From the NCBI RefSeq assembly GCF_004359215.1, contig NC_090612.1, positions 5,102,743 through 5,158,698 on the forward strand: 55,956 nucleotides of DNA, read 5' to 3'. A program made the translations under genes and the position numbers. The notes under the pieces are model-generated. The model did not search any database. It saw only the letters and a list, made by a program, of their open reading frames with translations, and was not told the DNA's origin. Every line of letters starts with the position of its first letter. Position 1 is the first letter of the stretch. Positions 10,782 to 21,469 of this stretch are shown here, one piece after another. This DNA comes from Bremia lactucae (lineage: Eukaryota > Oomycota > Peronosporomycetes > Peronosporales > Peronosporaceae).

Positions 10782-11021
10782 ACGGCCTCGATAAATTTAT
10801 AGATAGAATAGTCACGCATGACTTTATTTTCATAACTCGTCGTAACATGTAAGGTAAAACTGTTTGAAGGGTAACCTGCTGTTTGAAGCGAGAAAGCTTG
10901 TTAAATGCCGATGGTTTTTATATCACCTTAGTAGATAGAACACAAATATAAATGCCCGAAATATCACGATACCTAAGTGATAGAATACGAATTGTTAAGC
11001 AAGTTTACAGAGCATATAATG
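10782..11021. other. Convergent spacer
   Basis: 240 bp between the UTP10 stop and the stop of the minus-strand ZIP gene. It is A/T-rich and should hold both 3' untranslated regions. I see no further gene. Confidence 0.4.
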
Positions 11022-12005
11022 CTACACGCCTGCGTAGCCAAAGAGCGCGAGACTGAGAACCATGAGGAACATACCCGAAAACATTCCTATTGCAACAATA
11101 TGTGTCTTGTCTTTGGCAAACTTGTAAGATGTCGGAAGTAGCTCCTTCACGCAGATGCACACCATAAGTCCACACACAATTCCAAACAGCATACCCTCTG
11201 CAATGGGATCCATTCCGTCTCCAATCGTAAGCCACGCAATGACTCCACCAATTGGCTCCGCCGCAGCTGAAATCGCACACCACATGATTCCTCGCCACCG
11301 AGAACCTGTCGCAAAGTAGATAGGAGCAGCCACAGCGATGCCTTCCGGAATATTGTGGAGACCGATACCGACTGCAAGCGAAAATCCCACCGACGAATTT
11401 TGAACTGCGCCAACATACGTGGCAACACCCTCAGGAAGATTGTGAATCCCAATAGCAAGTGCGCTCAAGACACCCATGCGCTGCAAAGCACGCTTAGCGT
11501 ATTCATCCATCCTGATGAAGTTTGTGCTCGGCTCATTACTTGTCGACAGATCGGCCTCTAGTTGGGGCGACGAAGGCTTCTGCGACTCCTTGTGACTTTC
11601 AAATTCGCACATTGATTCGCGCAGGTCGTGCAAATTCTCAATCTCGGTCATTTCATGCTCGGGCGAAATCTTGTGAACAACCCAATCAATGAGGTAGATT
11701 AGTGCGATACCGATTGCAAAGCATCCAGTGGCACCGAGCCACCCGTGGCCATTGGCCGTCTTTTCCGCCATGTCTTTGGTGCGAATGCCTTCGGTGAGCA
11801 AAGTGACCGACTCGTTGAGAATCTGCACGAGCGAGATGAAAATCATTACGCCCGACGAAAGACTGAGGGCGATAGCCAAACTTTGGGGATTGGCTAAATA
11901 CACGAGGCGTTTGCTGAATACGACCATGCCGCCAAGAATTGTAGCAGCACCCGCGGCGATATTGAGGGCGAAAGCGATGGAGACTTCATGTCCAATTTTT
12001 ACCAT
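11022..12005 (-). CDS. ZIP family zinc/divalent metal transporter (ZupT-like)
   Basis: Predicted plasma- or organelle-membrane importer of Zn2+ or related ions into the cytosol. The frame has 327 residues, an ATG start at 12005 and about eight hydrophobic segments. The N-terminal helix ALNIAAGAATILGGMVVF is followed by SLSSGVMIFISLVQIL. A long hydrophilic loop (about residues 125-175) precedes the two ZIP signature helices, IGIHNLPEGVATYVGA and VGIGLHNIPEGIAVAAP; their HNxPEG motifs form the binuclear metal centre. AISAAAEPIGGVIAWL is the next conserved helix. The arrangement resembles bacterial ZupT and the GufA subfamily more than plant ZIPs with His-rich loops, since the loop here is acidic/Ser-rich. 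No introns. Confidence 0.94.
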   Translation of the reverse strand: MVKIGHEVSIAFALNIAAGAATILGGMVVFSKRLVYLANPQSLAIALSLSSGVMIFISLVQILNESVTLLTEGIRTKDMAEKTANGHGWLGATGCFAIGIALIYLIDWVVHKISPEHEMTEIENLHDLRESMCEFESHKESQKPSSPQLEADLSTSNEPSTNFIRMDEYAKRALQRMGVLSALAIGIHNLPEGVATYVGAVQNSSVGFSLAVGIGLHNIPEGIAVAAPIYFATGSRWRGIMWCAISAAAEPIGGVIAWLTIGDGMDPIAEGMLFGIVCGLMVCICVKELLPTSYKFAKDKTHIVAIGMFSGMFLMVLSLALFGYAGV

Positions 12006-13313
12006 GAATGACGATTTCGAATCAAATGTCGAGTTTGGAGTGATTGGCTAAAAGCTTCCAATGTTTGCACTTATTTGCATAAAATGAGCTAAATTGATAA
12101 TGTCGATAAAAATGACTTGTGTAACGCCTTTTGGAACTCGAACTTCATTGGACGAAGGGACACTGCCGCCATTCTTCTTAGTCATTCTCATTGTATTTGA
12201 AATACCGATTGCTTGTCATTGAGATAGCTCTGTAAAAATAATTATTGAAGCTAAACTCTAAAAGTATTATACAAATTTTATATTCGTTTATGTCATAATG
12301 AATATTTTCAAACGAGTGCGATCAGGCGAGCTGTATTGCTTGCTTCAGACTTTTCTACGTGATGCGCATCTTTCGCTTTAAAAGTTTCCGTTAATTTTGC
12401 GCCACAATCTTACATACCCTACGACATAAAGATTGAATGAGCAAGTTTCGAGGCATCCAGCACAAGATTAGACATTAGGTCGCCGCCGTCGGCATGGGAC
12501 AAAGAAAACTGCCGTTTTCGGCATCGGAAAGGGAAATTTACCTCGGCATTAAACAAAGAAATTAGCCATCGGCAGATCGCAAATCTCTCCTACATAAAAA
12601 TACAAGTGAAAATAATAAGGATTCAGCTCGAGTCGAGTATTTCGCGAGCGATTGCGAAGACAGAAAGTATTTATGCATTGTAAATGTGAGTCCTTTTCTT
12701 CAAAAGTCTGCGATTATTACTACGACTTGACGCAATAGTCACAAAATTATTCTAAAAAGCAAATTTGACGTGGCAATAAATGTCGTGTTCATGTAGCACA
12801 ATCTTTTTTCGAGACGAAAGAAAGTTTGATCTTGTTATTTTATATATGTATGATTTGCATCATTTCAATGACTAGGTGTAACAAGTTTAAGCTGAAACAC
12901 ATTTAATGACATCTACCTATTGCCATAGTGGCAGCACCGTTAACCACTACATCGACTGACACTGCACTCGTGCCAAAGTGCACTAATTTTCATTCAAATA
13001 TTATTCATTAAGTAGCAATGAACCTGCGAGTTGTAAAGCGAAGACAAGGATGTCTGCCCCTTTTGCAAAGTGTTGCAACTTGAATCTATTGGACCAGAAA
13101 AATACTGATCTGTGACGCGCTAGTTGTACAGGCGTTTTCATTGGGTTGAGACGAATCGCTAATGCAGATGGATGAACTGCATCTCCTGGCCAATACATTT
13201 ACAATAACAGAGCCTACGCATCTTCATCGGATGCAACTCGAATGGCTTTGCGAGTCTCTGCAGATCATTTGACCCCCACCATATCTCAGTATTCTATTAT
13301 ACACATCAGTCTC
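12006..13313. other. Intergenic, A/T-rich; possible ankyrin-like remnant
   Basis: About 1.3 kb without a convincing gene. Around 12,480-12,580 there are imperfect repeats of cgtcggcat/ttcggcatcgg/ctcggcatt. A minus-strand ATG frame at 13,198-13,001 (65 codons) contains MKTPVQLARH and KGADILV, which vaguely recall ankyrin repeats, but it is too short and irregular to call a gene. The 5' leader of the secreted-protein gene should lie at the right end. Confidence 0.3.
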
Positions 13314-14576
13314 ATGTGGTCTCCCTTGCTCCTCTTCGTTGTCCCATTTGGCGTTTGTGTCGCACAAAGTCCCCATGCCTCCAGAAGCCCCCATGCCTCC
13401 AGTGTCTCTGTCATTGACAAGTCGTCGAGCGAGATGGTGACTAGTCTTTACAACATTTGCCCCGTTGTCAATAAATTCCTCGACGAGTATGATCACCGAT
13501 CGGCTGAAGAGATCAAGGCCGATGCAGCTGACGACGCTATGATGTCCTACATGATAAATCATCCCAATAATACGCTATGGGACTTTTTCAAGATTGAGGT
13601 GAAGCAAAAATCGAAAATGGCCAGGATGCTACCGTTCCATACTCGGGTCGCCGATGCGGTCAAGGACGTTGTTGATTTTTCGCTCGACTCGGTCATCTAC
13701 CTCGCTCATAGCATTGCAGATGCGGTGACATGGGTGGCAAATTCTATCCGTGAACCTTCTGTCGGTGCTAAAGAGGTCAAGGATTTCTTTACCGAATTCA
13801 GCGAAAATATCAAGTTGGTTTGGAGATTAATGAAAGAAGACCCGAAAGACACGTCGGAGAATTTGGCCGGTGGATTGCTCTTGCACATTATGCATCATCC
13901 CGCCGAATTCACGGCGGAGACAGTTTTATTGGTTGCAACTGGATTTGCCGTGATTGGTGGGCTCATTTTCTCGGTCGAGACTATCTTTGGTGCATTGAGC
14001 AGCTCCGTCACTTCGGTCTTGATGTCTGTCTTGGTATTTCTCCACATCATTGACGATCCGCTTTTGATCGTTACGCCGCTTATCACATCGATTGTAAACT
14101 CGGCTAGCGCCCTTAACTCAAATGGCAGCGTGGCGGACAATACTTCGCTTACGATCGATAGAATTCAACCGTTACAAACTTGTCAAATTCCAAAAGAGTT
14201 CCGTCCTATCTTCTCGTCCCGCGACATTTGCCTCAGCACTCCCATCCAAGTTCGATACTTGATTTTTGGCACATCAAAGCGCACATTTGAAATGTCCTAT
14301 GAAGAACGTACGGCTGCCTACAACCGCTTTCACGATTTTGCGTGCTGCTTTCTTGGAAATGAGGAATACGAAGTCACTACCCCAATGTTGGACAAAGAGA
14401 CTTTGAAATCAAACCTCGTCTCGACGCCAGTGAAGATACAAAATTGCTCCCAACTTTTAAGTCAGTACGACGCGTCCACGGTGTGGAGATCTGACGTGCC
14501 TGATCGCCCAGAGCCACAAGATTACAGATCGGTGGTCGGCAAGGTTAAAGTCAATCAGGATCGATCTGACTATTAA
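13314..14576 (+). CDS. Secreted or membrane protein, unassigned
   Basis: I do not recognise a family. The frame is open from 13,242, but the ATG at 13,314 places a good signal peptide (MWSPLLLFVVPFGVCVAQ) at the N terminus, giving 420 residues. After the signal comes a short tandem SPHAS repeat, then a mostly helical, charged region. Around residues 200-245 there are two hydrophobic stretches (ETVLLVATGFAVIGGLIF and SSSVTSVLMSVLVFLHII) that look like a membrane hairpin. The C-terminal part is hydrophilic with several Cys (QTCQIP, DICLS, DFACCFLG, IQNCSQ) that could form disulfides. No RxLR or WY features. It may be one of the oomycete secreted-protein families with an internal hydrophobic hairpin. 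It could act at the cell surface; its function is unknown. Confidence 0.75.
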   Translation: MWSPLLLFVVPFGVCVAQSPHASRSPHASSVSVIDKSSSEMVTSLYNICPVVNKFLDEYDHRSAEEIKADAADDAMMSYMINHPNNTLWDFFKIEVKQKSKMARMLPFHTRVADAVKDVVDFSLDSVIYLAHSIADAVTWVANSIREPSVGAKEVKDFFTEFSENIKLVWRLMKEDPKDTSENLAGGLLLHIMHHPAEFTAETVLLVATGFAVIGGLIFSVETIFGALSSSVTSVLMSVLVFLHIIDDPLLIVTPLITSIVNSASALNSNGSVADNTSLTIDRIQPLQTCQIPKEFRPIFSSRDICLSTPIQVRYLIFGTSKRTFEMSYEERTAAYNRFHDFACCFLGNEEYEVTTPMLDKETLKSNLVSTPVKIQNCSQLLSQYDASTVWRSDVPDRPEPQDYRSVVGKVKVNQDRSDY

Positions 14577-14967
14577 TGATCTCTTCGCATGACGTTAAGA
14601 TTGTACCATTTATTTTTGCGAAAGTTATTAGTTAAGTCGAATATAGCTCAAATCTAAATGCGCTTATATATTATCCAACTAGCTGTCGTTGGGCAAGAGT
14701 GATTGCTACGATGTCTTTGTCGTTTCTTCATCGCACGTCGATGAGTGACAACGTCTTCCAAATCGATAAAAATTGCATCAGTCTTTGCTCATGCAATGTG
14801 TGGTATTTTAATCGACGTGGAAGAATTAAAAAAGGTGCGATATCACATCTTGTGAAGCCGCACGACTTGACAATTATAAGTACCGAAGCGTACTTAATGC
14901 ATTTAAATGACCGTTCCCTCCTGTAGAATATTTCTCTTTAAGAGGTGTGTTTCCGTTCCCTCGCGCC
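14577..14967. other. Spacer and Rieske gene leader
   Basis: 390 bp between two plus-strand genes. A 75-codon ATG frame at about 14,711-14,926 has no recognisable features and I treat it as chance. The Rieske start at 14,968 is preceded by the pyrimidine-rich ttccgttccctcgcgcc. Confidence 0.35.
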
Positions 14968-15451
14968 ATGTCAAGTGAGCTGGTTTACGAATTCGTGTGC
15001 AAGCTTTCAGAGTTGCCACCCGGGTCCAAGTCGTGTTTAAAATTACCGACGTCGCAACGTTGTGTCATGCTACTTAATGTGAATGGACAAGTTTTTTGTA
15101 TGGACCATGCATGCTATCGTAAGTGAAGAAAGCGGTTTTTATAGTGATGCTGGATTGAAAAGGTTTCATGCAGACCACGGTGGGCCATTGGTCAATGGAG
15201 ATATCGAAGAACTCGGTGGCAAGACCACCATCAAATGTCCATGGCATGCCTATCATATTGCCTTAGAGACAGGAGAAGGATTATACAAAGGCGTCGACAT
15301 GATCAGGACGTCGACGGGCAAACTCCAGCCTACGTTGCCCCGACTTCAATCCAAGGGAGTGAAACAACGAACGCACGTTGTCGAGTTGCGCAATCAAGGA
15401 CAAGATATTTATGTGGCCGATTCTTCCGCAGTCCCCGGTGCCAAGTCATAA
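14968..15451 (+). CDS. Small Rieske [2Fe-2S] protein (RFESD-like), two exons
   Basis: Soluble Rieske-type ferredoxin-like protein; such proteins carry a [2Fe-2S] cluster for electron transfer, and the partner here is unknown. Exon 1 is 14,968-15,118, the intron 15,119-15,173 (55 nt, GTAAGT...CAG), exon 2 15,174-15,451; the product is 142 residues. The splice is needed to complete the first half of the cluster motif: exon 1 ends MDHACY plus one base, and exon 2 opens with HHGGPLVNGDIEE, giving C-X-H. The second half, KCPWHAYHIALETGEGL, gives C-X2-H. The ending GVKQRTHVVELRNQ matches the vertebrate RFESD pattern. It is far shorter than Rieske oxygenases or the cytochrome bc1 subunit and has no membrane segment. 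The stop is 206 bp from the stop of the convergent TAF4 gene. Confidence 0.9.
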
Positions 15452-15657
15452 TATTTTCAAACAAAAGCAAAATATTTTACTAAAGTTCATCTTTTTGCAC
15501 AGGTGCCTCCGAGCTCGCATCCGACCTCTACGCATTTCGACCAATCACGATCCCAAAGGCCGCTCTAACGAGCGCAGTACCGATTCACTCGCGCTTTGAA
15601 TGAGTGCACACCCGCTCGCTTATTGTATTAAGTTAGTGCTAGCTGCCATAAATTCCC

Positions 15658-18527
15658 TCAAAGCAGCGATTTCGTCACAATACGTGCGGCTTCAGCACGT
15701 ACAAAGAGCTTGGGACGAATATACGGCTTCTGACTCATGAGCCAATAGCTCGCGTCTTCCATTGTCACTTGATTGTCAATTGGACGCTGGATATACTTGG
15801 TCGCAATGCTCTCATTCACGCGGCCACCGACTTTCAAAAGACCGCTCTTGTCTTGTTGCAATAGACGCTCTCGCAAGTCTTTTCGTGCGAGCTCCTCAAT
15901 GTCCATGTCGGCCTCGTCCCGTTCATCCTGCGTCAGCTTGCTACGATCGACTTTCTTGCGCTTCTTTGCTCGTTCGCGTTCAATTTGTTCCTCGCGCTTA
16001 GCATCTTCCAACAGCTGCGATCGCAGCATCAAATCTTCTTGTCGCAACTTTGTATACGAGTCTTCGCAACTCACTCGTAAAATATCCGTCGCCGTGAGTT
16101 CCATAGGCCCAGAGCGACCACTCATCATCAATGTTCCCATTTGTTGGGCCTTCTGTAATGCCTCGAGAGACTGCGCTTGCACGTCACTTCGCTGCTTGGA
16201 GATCTCGACCATTTCTTCAATTACTTGCTTGAGATACACATGAAGAGCATACGCCATAACGTCGCTACTTTGGCTCCCCAACTCGACTCCTGCCCGTCGA
16301 CTGACGTCACGAATCTGCATACGCAGCTTCTCAGAATTAAATAAATCTTTCTCCACCCACGCTTCTTTCTGACATCGTAGTTGCTCCACCATCCGAACGC
16401 GGCCTTCCGTCATGATACGTCGCTCAGTACCGAGCTCAATACTGGTATGGGTCAACACGTCCGCCTCTTTTCGAATATCCGCCACGCTCGCTTGAGCGAG
16501 TTCTTGACTCACCATTTCCGATGCTGCCGCACTCAGCGCTGCAACTTCTGCAGCAGTTGCCTTGCCCCGATTCGGAGGAATCGTCCGAGGCTTTTTCAAT
16601 GGGGACCGCGGAGTTGGCGAGACCGACGTGCTCGGACGCTTGTTTAACGCGCCAACCATCGACGTTGGCATTGACACTGCAGAAGTGGTTGCGGTCGAAG
16701 CCAATGGCTTCATTGCTTGTAAATGAGGTGACACCGTTGAACTCGCACTCATTGAAGCGGGTAAGATCGGCAACAAGCCAATCTTACACATGGGACAATT
16801 TGCCGTATTATTCTTGGCCACGCACGTCTTGTAATGTCCGTAGATCTGTTTGTACGTCTTGGCACGAGCCTAGCACATATAAAAGAAAACGGTTCATATA
16901 CAATCACAACGAACAAAGACTCAAAAGCGGCACGTACCGGTGGATTCGGCGTACTCATCTGTTTCATAATCGTCTTGGCTTCGACACACTCTTCTCCAAT
17001 TATACACGCACTAGTAGTACACTTCTCGACGTGAAGAATCAGCTGCAACAATCGACCATACTCTTGCGTCATATTCGCTGTCACATTCTTTTGCTGTGGT
17101 TTCGCGACACTTGGAGTAGGAAACGCCATATTCGCTCCAAAATTTGGAGACAACAACGGTGCGGGCGATGCAGAAGCACTCGCGGGTCTAATCAAAGTAG
17201 CTGTCGAATTCTTCCGCTTCAATGGCAAGATAGTTGGACTCCGATTCTGCGGCGACTTGCCACTGGCGGGTTTCTTGCTTTTAATCACAGACGACGACAG
17301 CGGCGTATTGTCGTCTTCGTCTTCACTGCCGCCACTTTGACGCCCATTACTCCCTACACTCGAATTCTGAGCATACGTCAGTCGCAAGCCATCACAGAAC
17401 GGAATCGAGCAATGATCCGAGCGACTCACGGCACACTCTTTTGCGTGGTATTTCACCAAACCTTTGAGCTGTTCACAATGCGAACATCCGTTCGTCCCAC
17501 CACACGACAAACTGTGCTTGAACACGCGACGTACGTCGTCACACTTTTTGACTTGACACATGCCGTGGCCAAGTATACACGTCGCTGCATGCGCGAGCAA
17601 TCGTTTTGCAAACAAAATCTTCTCAAGCGCTTCGTTACGAGATTGTTGGTTTGCGACCGTTGGAGCCGGGAGTGTCGCGTTAGTAGTCACGGTTATTTCA
17701 GGCTCCGGCTTTACACTTGCTGTGGCTGGTAGTGACAGCATCGTGGGACGTGCAAGGGTCGCTGGCATGACCACGGGCGTGGCTGTGAGTGTCGACGGGG
17801 CCGCAGCAATGGGTCGTGTGTTTGGGGCGATTGTGGTCACTTTATTTCGAGCCACAACGGGTCGTCCCAACCCTCCTGAAGACGAATTCGACGCCCCTGG
17901 CTCGGTTTTTACCGCGGGCACGACTCCCTACATAATAATGCAATGGTCACGGATTCACTAGTACCAATGGCGACACAAATCACAGCCGTACCGACGCATT
18001 CGTGGGTGGAAAAGTCCGGGACAAGTTCATTTTTTGAATTACGCTGGAAAAAATCGCGTCGCCTGCAATGCGCTTGATTATATCGACAATCGACTTGATG
18101 TCATTGCCGTTGCCTTTGCGCATTTCTGAGTGCAGCGTCGCGTAGTGCTCAACGGGAAGCATTTGCTTCAAAAGTGCAAACATTTGCTGAAACATTTGCT
18201 GGCCGGATCCGGGAGATTGCTTTGGAGAAGGCGCAATTGCGGGCGGTGACGGCGCGAGGGGCTGCGGGTGGGGAAGGATAGGCGTTGCATTTGCAGGAGG
18301 GGTGAGTGGCTTTGGCAAAGGCGCTAAAAGACCCCCCGGGGGCGCTACCGCTGCAGTGAGCGGAATGCCACTGAACGAGCGCATGGTGGCTGGTACGAAG
18401 CGGATGATTAGAGCACTGAGCGATAAGGTGCTTTCATGAGCGAAAAGAGCAAGCACGTACTGTTCATCTCATCCTCGTCCCCAGAGTCGTCGCCTCCATA
18501 GAGCAAGTCATCAATGGGCGCACTCAT
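15658..18527 (-). CDS. TAF4-type TFIID subunit with RST and two TAZ zinc fingers, four exons
   Basis: Predicted TFIID subunit. Exons: 18,527-18,461, 18,389-17,992, 17,927-16,938, 16,869-15,658; introns are 64-71 nt with GT-AG ends, all phases close, and the product is 888 residues. The start MSAPIDDLLYGGDDSGDEDE is acidic. Residues about 85-148 (FALLKQMLPVEHYATLHSEM ... IKRIAGDAIFSSVIQKM) look like the RST domain of plant TAF4/RCD1. About 252-338 is a TAZ-type zinc finger (LLAHAATC, CQVKKC, FKHSLSC, CSHC, YHAKEC, HCSIPFC). About 441-525 is a second one (HVEKC, SACIIGEEC, then after the intron HYKTC and CPMC). About 650 onward is the TAF4 histone fold (LRMQIRDVSRRAGVELGSQS). The C-terminal 75 residues are TAF4-like (GLLKVGGRVNESIATKYIQR). 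The linkers are Pro/Ser/Thr-rich. Two separate genes is the alternative, but the splice frames argue against it. Confidence 0.85.
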
Positions 18528-18664
18528 GGCGCCTGGAATGGCTAATTAGAGAATGGTATGTTTCTGAAGTCGCGCGAAGGTGAAGTATACGTATGCAGTA
18601 TAAGTCTTGCATGTTTGTTAATTGAAATGGGTCTATAAGATCCAAAGGGGCGTATCGATATGTA
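18528..18664. promoter_or_regulatory. TAF4 upstream region up to the repeat boundary
   Basis: Only about 140 bp of unique sequence lie between the TAF4 start and the first recognisable Gypsy-like sequence. The TAF4 core promoter must be here or extend into the repeat. No clear motif seen. Confidence 0.35.
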
Positions 18665-18700
18665 GCCAGCCGTCTGACAGAGCGCGCCGGTAAACTTCAG

Positions 18701-18970
18701 TTGTTTACCGTAAAGGTTCACCGAGTAATAAAATTTCCTCTAGAATTGGTTTTTGGGTCGTATGAGGTCTTTCAGACCCGGCTCAGGCAAACCTTTGAGC
18801 TGCCAGGTGCCAAATTCCGGGCTCGAGCAGAGCTCCTGGATTTGAAGCAGGGCAAGCGTGATCTTCACGCTATGGACTCGTATATGGAGAGCGAGAAACC
18901 TCGCTCTTCAGGTAAAAAAAGGATAGGAAAATGCAATCATTGTAAGAAAACGAACCATTATGCCTTTTAG
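18701..18970 (+). pseudogene. Gypsy gag remnant (relic I)
   Basis: An 89-codon frame matching the gag region of relic III (both have FRTRL/RHRQTFE...KFRARAELL and KQGKRDLHA). It ends inside a zinc knuckle, GKCNHCKKTNHYAF followed by a stop, so only the first CxxC and the His survive. Its frame begins at a non-ATG codon; the real gag start is missing. Confidence 0.7.
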
Positions 18971-19439
18971 TTTAGTGCCCCACACCCAGTGACTCGAAAC
19001 ACTGAGAGAAACGATCGACCTCCCGCTAAGAACTGCGTAGAATGCAGATCCGACGCACAATCGCAACGGTGAGTCGGATCGTCAAAAAAATGGCCGGGGT
19101 CAGTAAGTGCGGAGCGCCCTACTGACCAGCAAAGTCAATAGAATCTGCTAGTCTTTTAACAAAAGCTGCTCCTCACATACAAGCATTGTGTGTAATTGCC
19201 CCAGGTGATGAGGTAAACATCATCACCTTGATTTACAGTGGCAACTAAATTGCCACTAAAGTCCCTAGTCGATTGTGGGGCGTTGAGCTATTCATTCGGC
19301 GCCAATCGCTAGCAAATCGCAGACTTAAATTTATTAAGCGCGATATACCTCTTATGAGTATAAAAGTGCATCGAGTAAAAGACGCATCTTTAACATCAAA
19401 AAACATTTAGTTGGTTTTTGACTTCGGTCAAACCCTTAC

Positions 19440-20010
19440 ATAAAGGAATTGTCTTTAAAAGGCTCTCAGGATTGGGAGGTAAGATGTTCAATCGGAGTCG
19501 TTTTTATCGAGGAAACTTCCGTCCATCGCCAGCTGCTGAGAACCCGTTTGTTCTCTCGGTCTAGGAATTTGGCACGCTCTCAGGCATTTCAAATTTTCTT
19601 GGATGTCGCTTTGAAAGCTAACATCCTTGTTTCGATCTACCCGAATTATCTAAGTAGTCGTCCTTTGACGCTGCCTGTTCTTGTGCTCAGCCGTCGGAAT
19701 CTAACTCCACAGTGGGATGGACTGTCAATCTGAGGTCTTGTGCAGTCGCGCTAACGACCGTGCCACCTAGCGAGGCCATCGCACTCACTCGTAGGACATC
19801 CATCCACTTGTGGACACTCCGGGATGTTCATCAGGTGGCCATCTGATGAAAAAGAGGCGGGCATCGTCACGGCTTGATGCTGCCAATTTATGCATGGTTC
19901 GTAGTATCTGAGACATGGTTTTCTAAGGATGTCAACGATTTTTTCATTCAAATCCAATACGATGAAATCATCATCGTACTATTGACCCATTAACGTGTAT
20001 TAGATACCGT
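19440..20010 (-). repeat. Inverted protease-end/linker segment inside relic I
   Basis: Flanking parts of relic I are plus-strand coding, but this block codes on the minus strand. At 19,957-19,751 the minus strand reads DLNEKIVDILRKPC and CINWQHQAVTMPASFSSDGH, the protease end, and 19,455-19,600 matches the linker of relic III at 36,240-36,400 in the same plus-strand orientation. Reversing the block would give the normal order protease, linker, RT. Confidence 0.75.
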
Positions 20011-20019
20011 GCAGGTTGC

Positions 20020-21364
20020 CTAAGGATTAAGGCACTCGACACGAATCGACCTGATTCCAAATTCGAAATACTAAGTCACAAAGCAGGGGCCGTTGCCTCG
20101 TCAATACGTATTAGCGATCGACAAGTTCTTCGTCGATCGCCTAGTGGGTCATGTAAGGGATTAAACCTTCCCACCAAGCTTTCCGAATTTCTGTGTGCGT
20201 AAAGCAGCAGGAGGGCAGCAAATTGTGCATTCGCTCAAATAATTACCGCTAAAATGGTACCAGCTCAAACGCCGATACAGCGAAAACACGCAATGATTGA
20301 CATTTTTGTCAAAGATAACAACTTTTTGTCAATGGATCTGATGAATGGATTTCATCAGATCCTTTTGTGTAGACAGGATGTTTTGTTCACGGCAGTAAGC
20401 ACCCCAAGCGGAATGCCATGGGAGTGGCTGGTTATGCCACAGAGGCTTAGCAATGCCTTGGCAATATTTAAGATAAGATGTGTAATCAATCTGTTGAGAT
20501 CGGTGCGGAATTTCGCACCGATTTATTTTGATGACGTCTTTGGCCTAGCAGTGCCATATATGGGAACCGGGCGCTGAAGTACATCGTACTCACGGTCCGA
20601 TAGTTTTTGTAAAAACACGGAGCACCCTGTCCCGGAAAACATCAAGGCAATTACCGACTGGCCTGTGCGAGTTGATGTGAAGGGACTTCGAAAATTCCTC
20701 GGCTCAGCGGCGTACTTACATATGTACTCTCGCAATCATGCCGAAAGGACAGTACATTTTTCTTTTTTGTTAAAGAAAAATGTAAAGTGGTCATGGACCA
20801 CCGATTGTCAGCATTGCTTTGGAGGTATCTATCAAAGCTTGATGCAATCGCAAATCCCGGCGATTGCGGACCCAGACAGACCATTTCATGTAGTCTATGA
20901 CGCCAGCGATTTGCAATCGGCTGTGCGGGGAATGCAATATGACATAGATCGCGCAGAGCGCGTCGTCTGCTATCAGTTGCGTCAGCTTCAACCAGCTGAA
21001 CGGAATTACCCAGTGCACGAAACGCCTTGCCATAAACATGCACTGGCTAAGGTTGAGTCTATCTGATGGGAGAGATAGACTGTTCATTGTTTATACGGAC
21101 CATGCGTCTTAACACGCCTGTAAACAGTCCTCACCTTTCGCAAAGACTGGAAGGTGGTTGTCTTTCTTCGTGAAGTATAACTTTTTGGCGAAAAAAACAG
21201 CACGACTTAATGTCGTCGCTGATGCCCTTTCGCGTCGCCCCGATTTTTTGATGGCGGCGCAGATCAACAATGAGGAAAAGCCCACTGTTGCAACAATTAC
21301 TAGTGAGCATAAGCCCGTCGTTGCAACAATAAGTGTTCAGTCGTCAAATCGCTTGACGACATGA
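20020..21364 (+). pseudogene. Gypsy reverse transcriptase / RNase H remnant (relic I)
   Basis: 20,254-20,577 holds RT blocks: FLSMDLMNGFHQIL, the FTAVSTPSGMPWEWLVMPQ block, and the catalytic tetrad YFDD in APIYFDDVF, then a frameshift and stop. 20,665-21,066 continues VDVKGLRKFLGSAAYLHMYS and VVCYQLRQLQPAERNYPVHE, the RT thumb and RNase H-like region. 21,158-21,364 has the conserved NVVADALSRRPDFL. Multiple lesions make it nonfunctional. Confidence 0.85.
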
Positions 21365-21469
21365 GAAGAACCATTTATGAGGATAATGTTTATAAAGGGC
21401 TGATGATTAATCTTCGAAATCCATCACAACAATTCTTAAAATGATAGCCGAAATTGTATCGATCCTTGT

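Noticed and set aside
13001..13198. Small ankyrin-repeat gene on the minus strand
   Set aside because: Only two weak look-alike segments in 65 codons; no full repeat and no flanking exons.
16521..17732. 403-codon plus-strand frame opposite the TAF4 gene
   Set aside because: Low-complexity Arg/Ser/Thr composition, no motif; the opposite strand carries TAZ and TAF4 signatures with proper splice sites.
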